This document shows positions 10,784 to 22,438 of a stretch of 64,000 nt of DNA, one piece after another. Under the pieces are notes generated by a model. The model was not told where the DNA came from and made no database searches. It saw only the letters and a list, made by a program, of their open reading frames with translations. A program made the position numbers and the translations under genes. Source of the DNA: Elysia chlorotica (lineage: Eukaryota; Mollusca; Gastropoda; Plakobranchidae); assembly GCA_003991915.1 (NCBI GenBank), contig RQTK01000165.1:506403-570402 (forward strand). The letters run 5' to 3'. The first letter of the stretch is position 1, and every line of letters begins with the position of its first letter.

Positions 10784-12609
10784 TAGAGAGAGAGAAGCAA
10801 TACTTCGGTGTGGTCTTGAAGTCTCTCAGAGTAGAATTACCCACCCTCATACTTATTTTTCGCTTCAAAAGATTTCACATTGAGTTCTCACAAAGAATGG
10901 ATGGTTAATCGAAAAGTTGTTTACGGCAAAGCAAGGGGAGCCTGAAATTCGATCGGGTTTTCTTCCAAGGTCTTTGAAAATAATGTTCATAGTACATTGC
11001 TTTTCTATCTCACTCTCAGGAGAAGATCGATAGCAATTTCACAACACTTTTTTACCTCTGTAAGGTAGAATAATAAAAAGAGATTGCGTTGAGCATTTAC
11101 ATTTTCTGTTGGATATTAGAAAATCGAAACACAATTATATACCAGGAATAATTTTAAAATATTTATCGTGGTAATATAATTGGGATTGATTTAATTTTAA
11201 GAATCTGGTTGAATTCAGTACCTGTACTTTTGAATAATAGAAACGCCACCTTGAAAATTATGTAAATTACCTCAATTGATGTTCTTTTCATTTACAAATC
11301 AAAAAGTTTTAATTATAGATTTAGAATGTTCAAAACATTCCTTGTTTAACATGAATTTCTGGTTATTTCTCCTGTTACGCTTAGTAAAAATGGCACGTTG
11401 AGTGTTATGTTTCCTTCCTTAATTGATTTTTTTTTTCATAACTAAAAAGTTATCATTATAGCTTGGTATCATACCCATATTTCAAAGCGTCCTGACTAAT
11501 TTACTCCCGCAGCCGCCGCTGCCTTCACTGAGACCACCATGACCTGTAACGGCCTGCTCTTCAAAGACTGTAGTCCCGCGTTCTGCATCAACCGCCAGGG
11601 CCTGCTTAACGTCAACAAGTCGGAGCCGTTCTTCAGCTTCCGCCGGAAGAGCAAGTTCACCAAGATGGCGGAGCACTTCGAGTACAACCACATCCCGGCG
11701 CAGCTGTCGTCCATCCAGAACTTCCACGTCCAGAGTGTGATTTGCTGCCAGGGCCAGACGGTCATCCTGCACCTGGTTCGGAACCTCATGACCCAGTTCG
11801 GCATCATAGACCTCAAAGCTAGCAAGATGCTGGGGATCTTCGGCAACCAGCGGGTGGAGTTCGTCAACGAGGCTTTGCGGGGAGAGATATCCCCGGACGG
11901 GACGCTGTGCCTCATCAAACTGCCCACTCTGAAGGTCGGTGCCATGGGGTTCGTGCTGCAGCTCTATAAACTGTCCACGCGGGAGATGGTGTCCGAGTTC
12001 ACGCTGCCGTTCAACCATGCCCTGTTCGTGTGGGACCCCAGGTCGTCCGCCTCGCGCGTGGCCGTGACCAGCTTTGTCTCAGGGGAGGACAACTCGCTGA
12101 GCCTGGTGAGGACGCCCAGCTGGGAGGTCGTAACCACCAACTCGCGCGTGCACGACTTCCAAGCGAGCCTGAACCCCGGGCTCAAGGACCTGCGGTTCTC
12201 GCGGGACGGCCACCTCATCCTGGCCATCATGATCACGCCGGGCTGCCACTGCAAGGAGAAGAAGACGCGCCGCTTCCAGCCCGTGGACCTCAGCGTCTAC
12301 GTGTTTGACGGCGACTCGGCCGTCACGCTCCACTGCGTGCAGTACCACCGGTACGCGTGCGGCCAGCACTCCTGCCTCATCAACTACATGCCCGTCTTCT
12401 CCGAGTGCGGCTCGCGCATGGCCATCGTGCTCAACGACTTGGAGACGCCCATCGACCACGTCCAGATCTACAAGCTGCCCATCCGGGGGAGTCTCCAGAA
12501 CCGATGCCGCATCCGCATTCTGCACAGCTTCCCGCCAGAAACCATCAAACATCTTCCCCTGCCGCGCAAGCTCATCAACTACCTACGGTTCTACCCCGAC
12601 TACTTGTGA
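10150..12609 (+). CDS. SOCS-box protein with WD/beta-propeller-like body, two coding exons
   Basis: Coding exons 10150-10297 and 11513-12609 join by a phase-1 GT-AG intron to give 414 residues. The last 40 residues form a SOCS box: a BC box with SLxxxC spacing (SLQNRCRIRI) and a Cullin-5 box (IKHLPLPRKLINYL). SOCS-box proteins bind Elongin B/C and Cullin-5 to present substrates for ubiquitination. Between residues about 100 and 370 there are blade-like stretches (ISPDGTLCLI, FSRDGHLILAI, FSECGSRMAIV), so a WD40-like propeller is likely, as in WSB1/2, but I cannot name an ortholog. The start is chosen at 10150 because MGAEES fits the N-myristoylation pattern MGxxxS and the Kozak context is good (A at -3, G at +4). 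The reading frame stays open for 10 bases upstream to a splice acceptor at 10138-10139, so a further coding exon is not excluded. Exon 2 is far more GC-rich than its surroundings. Confidence 0.85.
10390..10742. repeat. 43-bp direct repeat flanking a GATA/GA microsatellite
   Basis: GGTTGAGTGACATCGATGTG with the following GAAATATAGTTATAGAGAGGATA lies at 10390-10432 and again, with one change, at 10700-10742. The offset is exactly 310 bases. The space between is GATA and GA repeat. All of it is in the intron of the SOCS-box gene. Confidence 0.9.
10435..10800. repeat. (GATA)n and (GA)n tracts in the SOCS-box gene intron
   Basis: GATA units occupy about 10435-10540, then degenerate GA-rich DNA, then a purer GA tract at 10743-10795. 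Confidence 0.95.
11513..12609 (+). CDS. Terminal coding exon of the SOCS-box gene
   Basis: The acceptor is TTTACTCCCGCAG and the exon opens with the last two bases of codon 50 (Ala). It runs uninterrupted to the TGA at 12607-12609 and carries the whole propeller-like region and the SOCS box. Third positions are strongly C/G, and this opens long spurious frames on both strands. Confidence 0.88.
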
Positions 12610-13573
12610 GTTTGGAGACCAGAAGATGCTAATATGCTCTTCTTTGCTGCTGCTTGTTTATGCCAAACAAAAACAATACCCTTCATACATGGTCTAGCCC
12701 AAAGCCACCTTGTACTGAGCCATGAACTTCCTCAAGGCAAATCATTGCTCAACTTTAAACCATCGCTGAATCTTCAACAGAAACTGTTATAAGATCCAAA
12801 CATTCTTATGAGTACCAGAGTGTGGGGGGGGGGGGGGGGGTTATAACCCACAAATACCTTACTGGAGAGTCCAGGTTTTATATCGTGGAAATCTGTGTCT
12901 CTTACTGTACAGTCAAGCTTATTTTAGTGGCTAATGGCGTTCGTGTAATCCTGCTTTTGTTGTTTCATTTAAACTGCTCCCTTTTCCCATCACAGTAAAC
13001 CATGAATCACCTACCAAAACGGGTAAGTTATTGGGGCATTTTAGTTTCGCACCAAAATCACAAAAAGAAAAGACTTGACAAGGATTGCTACTAAATATAT
13101 CAAGACCATTCTTTGTAAAGAAACACATTCTGGATCAATATATCTACAAATGCCATGTCGAAAAACAATTATAGAACTCAAGTTAAATTAAAATATTGTT
13201 TGGATAGTGTGTGCTTCTAGCCTGATGGTTGTAAGTGCAATGGTGTTATAAGCTTAAATCTCTGACAAAGTCTAGTTTTTTATTTTTTAAAACGGCTGGG
13301 GTCCAGGGTCTAAGCGTATGGTACTTACAATACTTGAAATCTTTGTATTCGTAAAGCAAAGATATGACCACTTTTCTGAACAACACCAGCGTCTACCATT
13401 TTTGCTTGTTTGTAGATAATACATGTACTTTTCCCCACTGGCGGCTGTAGTGTCTTTGCACATCACTCTGCTAAGTTCGTCAATATCACCATATTCGCCT
13501 TTGTTATTGTGCTTTAGTACTACTTTCGTAATGCTCATTAACGTCCATATTTCGATCTTCAACATGAACATAG

Positions 13574-13704
<131 letters not shown>

Positions 13705-13895
13705 AGTATCAACTCCATCATCGCCCCCACCACTTCTATAACAGCCATGATCATCATCATTGTTAATGTCCTTATCACCACCACCTTATGTATGTACAGT
13801 GCGAGCTTTAAAATCAGTCTGCCACGACCAATGTCCTCTGCCACATCCCTTGAACCGTGTTTTTCGAGCCTAGACTGCTGATATTATTTCTAGCA

Positions 13896-13925
13896 ACATC
13901 ATCATCATCGTCCTCATCATCATTG

Positions 13926-14001
<76 letters not shown>

Positions 14002-14002
14002 T

Positions 14003-14069
<67 letters not shown>

Positions 14070-14071
14070 CC
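13896..14071. repeat. (ATC)n microsatellite, second tract
   Basis: About 55 ATC units with a few single-base changes, only about 190 bases after the first tract. Confidence 0.97.
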
Positions 14072-15040
14072 ATATCAATGACAACATCATTATTGTTTCT
14101 GAACCAAAGAAAAACTACACATTATTACGTGGTGCTCAAATACAGTAATTAACTTTTCTTTGAGAATCTCATTTGTTCTTGTGAACACTAGTTGAACATC
14201 TATTCCCATGGATTTCTTATCTGCCCATGTCCATAAAAGTTGAGAATGTAAAACAAAGTGATTAAAGTATCTTATCAATTAAAAAATAAATAAATTTATG
14301 ATTAAGAAAGGGTATAAGAAATAGGTATGTGTCCACCATTTTGAAAATACGAAGATCGTCAAAAAAAGGATGTTTCAAAGTTGTAGATAAAAGACTCACC
14401 ATGACCATTTGCCCCCCTCCCTCTCTCTCACACACACAGCCACACATTTTTCTCTTACCCCTAACTTGTTAACTAATTATGATATTGAGCTTTTCTGCAA
14501 TGCTTAGTTATGTTTGAATTGTTTGTATGAAGTGATAACGACGTGTGAATGGTTTGTATACTATGCTTATATTAAATATAGTAAAATGATAATGGTGACA
14601 ATCGTGTAACAAAGCTGTGGAGTCAAAGCTGAGGCATAGATGATGGCTCTTGTTGTTGTTGTTGTTGTTCTTGTTATAATAATAATTATAATTATAATTA
14701 TTATTGTCTTTAAGCATTTCTTTTTTTTAAGATTAACACTGCCATTGTTTTGTAACATATTTGGCTGTATCCAGCCCATTGTTTGATTCTTTGAATACGT
14801 TAATTTTCATTGCTCAGCAATACTTGGGGATTGGAAACATAACCCTGCGGGGGTGGGTACTAATCAGCTTAGGGTGTGAGTGTATTAGCATCTGTTGTAG
14901 CTGTAGCATTAGACCCAGGACCATCACTTCTGCCTGCAGTGAGTGAGAGACGGGCTGGGGGTGAGAAGAGTTGCTGTGATTGGTGATTGGTGATCTGGGT
15001 CTGTCGGGGCCCCAGGACCAGGGGCCTTGGTTCAACGTAG

Positions 15041-15099
<59 letters not shown>

Positions 15100-15188
15100 G
15101 GATGGGATATGGCAGAGAGAAGAGTATGAGAGGAGAGTTATATAGGGAGGTGGGTGAAGATTAGGTGAGTGGAAGGTCAAGACTGGGA

Positions 15189-15231
<43 letters not shown>
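15041..15231. repeat. Two (GA)n tracts
   Basis: Pure GA runs at about 15041-15094 and 15190-15231, separated by purine-rich DNA. Confidence 0.95.
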
Positions 15232-15233
<2 letters not shown>

Positions 15234-15914
15234 GAGAGGGTATAAGATGGGTGGTAAGGAAGAGAGGTTAAAAGTAAGAGATCGAATTCAGGGAAAAATA
15301 GAAAGTACATATGTTCAGAGAGGTCTTAATAGAGAGAGCTAAAAGAAGTTAATTGGGAGGGATAGGGAGGCACTTCGAGTAAGAAAGAAAGAGAGGGGCC
15401 GCTTACTGAGATTTGTAGTCCTTATGTGTCCCCTCAATCTCTCATTACTTGAGGCTACAGCACATTGTACGAAGTAAAGTTCAACTTTTAGAGATGTAGC
15501 CAGGTACTTTAGAAAATGAAATGCAATGAGGAACAAAATGGAAATGTGGGTTGAAACTCAGTGAAAGCTTTTGGTTGATTTGTTGTTTTTTTTTGTTGTC
15601 TTTTTTGTGTCAGTGCGTTTGAAATTTGAGTTATATAAATTTTGTTTTATTATTTTTCCATGAGTGGTTCTTTCTTTTAGAACCAGAGAGCAGTATATCT
15701 GTAGACATGAAAGTAAAGAGTGAATGTTTGTTACGCTGCATTTACTTGTATCTGAGGCATTATCATACTTTGTAATTTTCTTAATAAGAAAATATATTGA
15801 AGGTGCTGTATTTGCTTTATGTGGTAAGATCTCCTTATCGAGTCCATTACTTTCTCATTCTTTTACATCGTTCTCCCTTCCCTCCATTTTGCTATCTCTA
15901 TCTATGTCTCTCTG

Positions 15915-15990
<76 letters not shown>

Positions 15991-16028
15991 GCTCTCTCTT
16001 CTGTCTCTGTTTTTGTCTCCTCTTTTTG

Positions 16029-16078
<50 letters not shown>
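15915..16078. repeat. Two (CT)n tracts
   Basis: CT runs at 15915-15988 and 16033-16078 lie about 0.8 kb after GA tracts of opposite strand sense. Confidence 0.95.
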
Positions 16079-16083
<5 letters not shown>

Positions 16084-18333
16084 CACCTGTAAACAATACA
16101 CACAACCATTCTCTTTCATCATGCAAACAGCTAGGCTTACAATAATCATCTTAACAACTGACGAAATCACCTGCAATATGGTGATTGTTCTAGTTTTCTG
16201 TGTTGTAATGTACACCCTAAAAGCTGTTTTTTGTACATATAGCCAGCGACATGCATTTTCTGCTCTGTGTCTTTCATCACATTTCATAAACTGTAAGCCC
16301 GATCGATTTTGTTGGATGTATAGATGTACAATACAATGTTATCACTTTTGTTCATTACTACCGTTGTTTTATACAATTATGATAACACTCTCTAAACTGG
16401 TTGTGACTTTTAAAGTAATGGACAGGTTGAATCCGAATGTTAAATTTAATTGTTTCAAATAAAATGAGAATAAGGAAACTCAACATACAAATTGTACAGT
16501 ACGCTTCCAAAATTAGACTGTAGTTTTTCGGATGACATTATACGCTTTGTGTAAAGTTACCCATCCAACTTTTAAACAAGGCACTTTCATGTTTTGCATT
16601 ATGGCTTTTGATATTAATTTTTGTTTTGTTTCATTTAAAAAAAATCTCTTTTTGATTTGCATTTGTTGTTTCAACTATGACACTAGTAGTTAACATAAAA
16701 AACGCGACGAAAGTCTATGGAGAGGGAAAGTCCTGTACGCCGTTGAGTGGTTTGATTCCAGGTCCTTTCTAGTGGCCGAAGGGGGCATGTTTGATAAAGG
16801 TCTAGGCTCATCATGCTTAGCATTGACTACGCCAATCAAGGAGAGCCTATTAGGTACTACATGTAACAGAAATTCATAAAATATTGCTAGTGATCATAGG
16901 CCATGTGTTACAAACATGGAGCGTATGCAATTCTATTTTTCAATAGCATAGCAATAAAACTATCGCTCACTAAATTAACGCACAATCTAAATATAGTTCC
17001 CTTAGTTCATCGATTTTTCTATGAAGGCTTATAATGCGCATGCCATATAATACATTTGTTCTAATCGACCGGGTTAAAGTGTCTAACAGTATACCATTAG
17101 AGAACGCTTTATTGATTAAATCATAGTTAATATCCCTTTTTATTAACTTACTAAGTGTTATGTGCTCTTTACAAATAATTATATATAGTTTTACATGATT
17201 GTTATATTCAGCTTCTCCACCTACACCCGGTATTAGTTTTGTGTTCAGTGACTGCCGAAACTGTTGGCGCATGTTCAATTAAGGAGTCACATTCATAAGT
17301 TAATGCAAATGGTAGTAATAGATCACCGAATGATCAAATTATCGATCCTGATGTTCGGAATATGTCGACCAATTAGCACAATATTGCAATAGTAATGCTA
17401 TGACCCGCGTTTTATATTTAATACTAAGCTTAGCAAGTTAGACGCCTTCACTTCTCCTTTGATCCCTCAGAGTACAGAGAAAAAAGCAAGCAATCTGCTT
17501 AGAAATAATTCTTGATTTATAGGCATAACCTCATCATATTAAACCAGCACATATTGACAATCCTAGGCTTATACCGCCATAACAAAAATAGCGTTGGTAT
17601 GGTCAAATCAAAACTCTACAATAAATCAGGAAAACGACGAACTTAATAAGATAACATTATGAAATCGATAAAAAGAAAAGAAAAACAAAATCAAACAGGT
17701 CTTCTAGACAAGTAAATTGTTTGAAATTCCTTTTGCACACATAACAACTCATTAAATGGCATTTTTAACTTTTTACGATTAAGTACACATTTTTGGGGAT
17801 AAAACCGGTTGCGCTTTACATATATTTTACTTAAACAGGACATTAAAATCATGAAACAATTTATATAAAGAAAGATTGTGTATGTCCGAGAAAAGGCAGA
17901 TAAACTTTACCTTTAGTCAAGGTTTGGGTGAGACGGGGGCCTAGGCTTGACCGACAGTGTCATTTTACATAAACAATTTATCACAGGATTAGTCAAATCT
18001 CAGATATCCTTGAAATAATAATTAAATAGGATAAAAGGCTTTTGCCCAAACCCCAAGAAAGTACTATACTACCGAGTGCGACCTTGAGGATTAAGGTAAT
18101 TGTCCGAGATAGTCAAGTGCGAAGTGTTAAACTCGACATGCCTGCAATTTGTCACACACTACGGCTACATCAGTCATAAACCGCGGGATCAATATTACGA
18201 GAAAAATAGAATAAATGCATTTATGTGCAATAATAATTGGCGCAACCATTCCAAGAGACATATTTATACATGCATTATCTAAGTTTAGAGGGAAGTAAAA
18301 AAAACAAAAAAACTTTTGATTATGAAGATGATG

Positions 18334-18334
18334 A

Positions 18335-18383
<49 letters not shown>

Positions 18384-18428
18384 TAACAAAAATGATAATA
18401 GGCATATTAATAATTATTATTAATATGC
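18334..18428. repeat. (ATA)n tract followed by an AT-rich near-palindrome
   Basis: About 16 units of ATA, then a 27-bp near-perfect inverted repeat at 18402-18428 with GCATATTAAT at its left end and ATTAATATGC at its right. Confidence 0.85.
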
Positions 18429-18966
18429 ATTGTTGTTGACGCCCTTTGAGTAAGAAGTCATTAGCACCAATATGATGTCATATTTATTGCTTTACTGTTC
18501 GGATTTTAAACGTGTTCACTACATACGCACAAATGTAACTGCAGGAAATTTATTGATTATTTCTTATTTTTCTTTCTTTCATATTGCATGTTTCGATTCA
18601 GACCATTATAAACAATTATAATTAACTGGTGTCGTGAATTAGTGTAATTTTTTTTAACTTGCGAAGGACAAATCATTTTTAGTTTTCTTTTCACGCGTTC
18701 AATTAATTTAGGGAGAAGGGATGTGGTCTAAACTTTAATGAGACTGTTCGCGTTTTTTCAGTTTAGTTATGATATAGCGCCCTCAATAAAATTAGTCTCG
18801 AGTACGATTTTGTTTGAATTACTGTATAGTCAGGTTTACCGCATCTGTTTCCTTTGATTGTGTGGTAAAATGATAAATTCTGTGTCTGAAGTCAAATCAT
18901 AGACATTCTATAGTGAGTGTATGTGTGTGTCGGAGAGAGGAGAGATAGATTGAGAGGGTGAGAGAG

Positions 18967-18970
<4 letters not shown>

Positions 18971-19045
<75 letters not shown>
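18971..19045. repeat. (GA)n microsatellite
   Basis: About 37 GA units. Confidence 0.96.
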
Positions 19046-19049
<4 letters not shown>

Positions 19050-19614
19050 AAGACAGACAAACAAAGGCAGGTAGAGATACAGATAGAGAGAACGACGAAC
19101 AAAAAGATAAAATTCAAAGTTATGGACAGGGGTAAATTCATACGTCGAAACAATATCGCGTTTCATTATAGCCGGTAGCGTGGGTTGTGTCTAATTTCTA
19201 ACACTGTAAGTGTAACAGTAAAAGCACTGCTCTCTTGCGCTCTTCAATGGCGCGGTATCTTATTACTAATACGTGTAAACTGTACACATTATTTTACCCT
19301 ACCGCTTCATACAACCTGCACAAACGCGTTCAATGCAGCATGCCCAAACGGGATTTTCCACTGCATGGGAACATGATCTGTTGCAAATTAACCAAACAAT
19401 TCAGCAGAGGAAAAATATAAAGCATAAAAGAGCCGTATAATTATAATTGATCGCTCTCCCTCTCAGCGTAACATATGAAGTTTGGGGGGCTACAGTGGAT
19501 TGACGCGTGCATTCCAGCCCAGGGAATAAACTTACGTTAATATCGAATAACACTGGCCAAAAAAAAAAGTTAAGATTAAGTTTAAGATAGAGACAGAATA
19601 AGACAAAGAGAGAA

Positions 19615-19679
<65 letters not shown>
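19615..19679. repeat. (GA)n microsatellite
   Basis: About 32 GA units. Confidence 0.96.
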
Positions 19680-19680
<1 letters not shown>

Positions 19681-20637
19681 TGTCTATGTGATCAATTTGC
19701 GCTAATGCCAGGATCAAAGAAACATATTGATGATGACGAGTCATGGTGACAGCTTTCCTTCATTAAGATGTGACATGAATCGAAAAGTTTACTAAGTGCC
19801 TGTGACTTTGTAAACATTTGAAGATAAAAACACAACAAAATATGTACATGCATTTATGTTTGGGTGTGAACTACTAGTACTACATGAATTATTTCATTTA
19901 CAATTACATGCACATGATTGTGTATAAGTAACTCTGCTTGATGCTTATGTACAGGTACATAAAATGTAAATGGCCATGCCCAGTGCAATGTTGTGCAATT
20001 CACTTCCTCTCCATTATTTCTTCCATCCATCCTTAAGCAACCTGACTGTGTTCTTTTGCTGCTTCAATACATGTTGTGATAACCATCCATCAAATCACCG
20101 CAATAAAAAACGTGAAAATCTGAACCGTATTCTTTGGGTTTTATATCTTAACTATATTTTAATTGTTATGCATTTTTGTACCAAAATTGTAGGACCTTAA
20201 CTGGTTGCTTTGAAAATAAAATTAGCATTAATAATTTTTAAATGTACAATAAGAAAGAATTCTGATTCTGAAAATATGTTTGCTGAAATTATTTTTGTAT
20301 TCACTTCACAAAAGTGAAAAAAAAGGTGAAATACCAAATTTACTGCATGTTTTGAATTAATCTTCACGGGTGTTAAAACTGAAACACCCATATCATTAGA
20401 TATGAACATTTCATTTATATGTGCCCTTTAAAGGCTAGTTGATGTTACAATATACATGTACAATGTGCTATTGTGTATAGAATTTTGGAATATACAGCAC
20501 TGATTGCCAGATCTTTGCAACCATTCCGAGCCAAATTGTTTTTATGAGGTCCTACTCCTAGTCTTCTATTCACCAAATTTTTATTAATAATTTTTCTGAT
20601 GAACAGTACATTTCCTCACATATTTGGAGGGATTAAA

Positions 20638-20760
20638 GTGAGTGAGTTTATTTTACGGCACGACAGCACGGTAACGGCTATGTTGTGCCCATGACGTCCT
20701 AAGGCAGTTAATGCATTATACTAGTAGCAACGGTGACTCCTTTATCTCTCTGACTCTGAG
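20638..20760. repeat. Possible SINE fragment
   Basis: GAGTTTATTTTACGGCACGA and ATGTTGTGCCCATGACGTC resemble the 3' part of another invertebrate SINE, recalled from general experience. There is no second copy in the window to confirm it. Confidence 0.25.
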
Positions 20761-22438
20761 TAGTAAAAACAAAAATTGTGGGTGAAAAGTTTGGTTATAA
20801 GTGAAGGGTATATACAGTATTTTAAAAGATCCATGTGTAGGACTATCACAGTTAAATTTTATTATATACACCAATGTCCTTCAGGTACCTAAGTATGCGC
20901 TGAGGACTGACACATTGGCTTGGAAGCTAGGTGCAAATTTCTTTCCCGGTAAAAAGCCGGACAATCAACCAAAATGTGACTAATAGACAATTGACAGTTG
21001 CAGGTTTGACACAGTGGAGGCTCTTAACCTCTCAATAGAAAGGCATGAGTAAGATGATAATCTCCAATAAAGTTTAAAGTTTTCTTCCCTTTGTAATGAA
21101 TCTCAAATAGAATTCTGCAAATCATTGACATTTTCTTTTCAATGTCAATATAACTATATAGTATACGACCAATGTTTACATGTCTACTTAAGCTCAAAAT
21201 ACTTTTATGTACCGAAATCAATGTCTTTAATAAAAGGGAGAAGGTTTTACATGTAGTTTGATTTCTTAGAAGAATATGCACATTAGATTTTTCAAAAAGA
21301 TCTTGGATTTATAAAAAAATTACTTTTAGTGTAAAACATGTATCATCAAATCAAATTAAACCTGATGTAACTGTCCACTGGTATGTGGATCGATGACTAG
21401 TTCGATCAGAAATATGTCTAAACATAATATTGAATAATGTCCCAATTTTCGATTTTAAGACAATATTCACAAATTAGCTTCTTTAACCTAAAATTGTATG
21501 AACTGGTATAAAATTTTCTACAGCTTAAACCTTGGGCAAAGAGAAAAAAAAAAGCTCTCTGCATTATTTTGTTCCAAGTGTTATACTTATACATGTATAC
21601 CTAAATTTTGTCTTACCACAAAATTAGTGATGGCAAAATTGAGTACATGTATCAGAACATGAAATATGACTTTTTATGTAGATCCATAGCTGTGTTGCAC
21701 CCAGTGACAAAAAAAATTTCACAAACAACTCCAGCTATTTTTGGTGTGATCTTTGATTCTTAGATAGTAACGTTGCCAAAAAGACTCAGGAAAGGTTTTA
21801 CATCAAAATTCCACTAAAAAGTAAAACATTGTGCAGTGTCCTCATGCTTTTCAAAACATGAAAAAAAACCATTGTAACCTGGCATACGAACGTTTCAACT
21901 AGCAAAAAATGAAAATTCCATATTGTACTGTGAGGTTAAATCATTGGAAAGATTCTAAATTTACACATCATAAATTGAACTCATGTGAATTTAACCATGT
22001 ATGAGAGAATAAATTGAATTTGTGATAAAAGTTGCTTTGCTTATAACCTCAACACTCTGTAGGCTATATTGAATTTGTGATAAAAATGAAAGACAACTTG
22101 ATATAAAGTTTAGACTGGCATTTAGCACTTTCATTGATTTGGTACATTTATTAGTTTTTATTATATCCTAAAGGTTCTTTAGAGTGACAAATATCATCTA
22201 ACTTTAAGCTTTATTTATAAAAGTATTTTAAATTGTATTATATAACCTGATCCCAAACTATTTGATGTAGTTAGTACCAAATATGCTGGCTGTAAACAAT
22301 GAGCCTTATAGTTATGGAAGAAAAGAAACATACAAATATGTGTACTTCAGACTAAATTACTTCCGGGTCATCACACATCTATAACAAATCACTGTGAAGA
22401 AAGAAAAAAAGGCAAACGCAACAAAAGTTTTCAAATAA

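Larger units (their letters stand above)
16471..22438. other. Intergenic DNA
   Basis: AT-rich with GA and ATA repeats and a possible SINE fragment. A minus-strand open frame at 16976-17272 has no recognised product. I see no RNA gene. Confidence 0.45.

Noticed and set aside
11482-12552. Long open frames on the minus strand and other plus frames across the SOCS-box exon
   Set aside because: They arise because third positions are C/G-rich; the translated products are Arg/Ala/Val-rich with no motifs, and the annotated frame has splice and SOCS-box support.
16740-16765. B-box-like GGTTTGATTCC, possible tRNA gene
   Set aside because: No A-box, acceptor pairing or cloverleaf at the right spacing.
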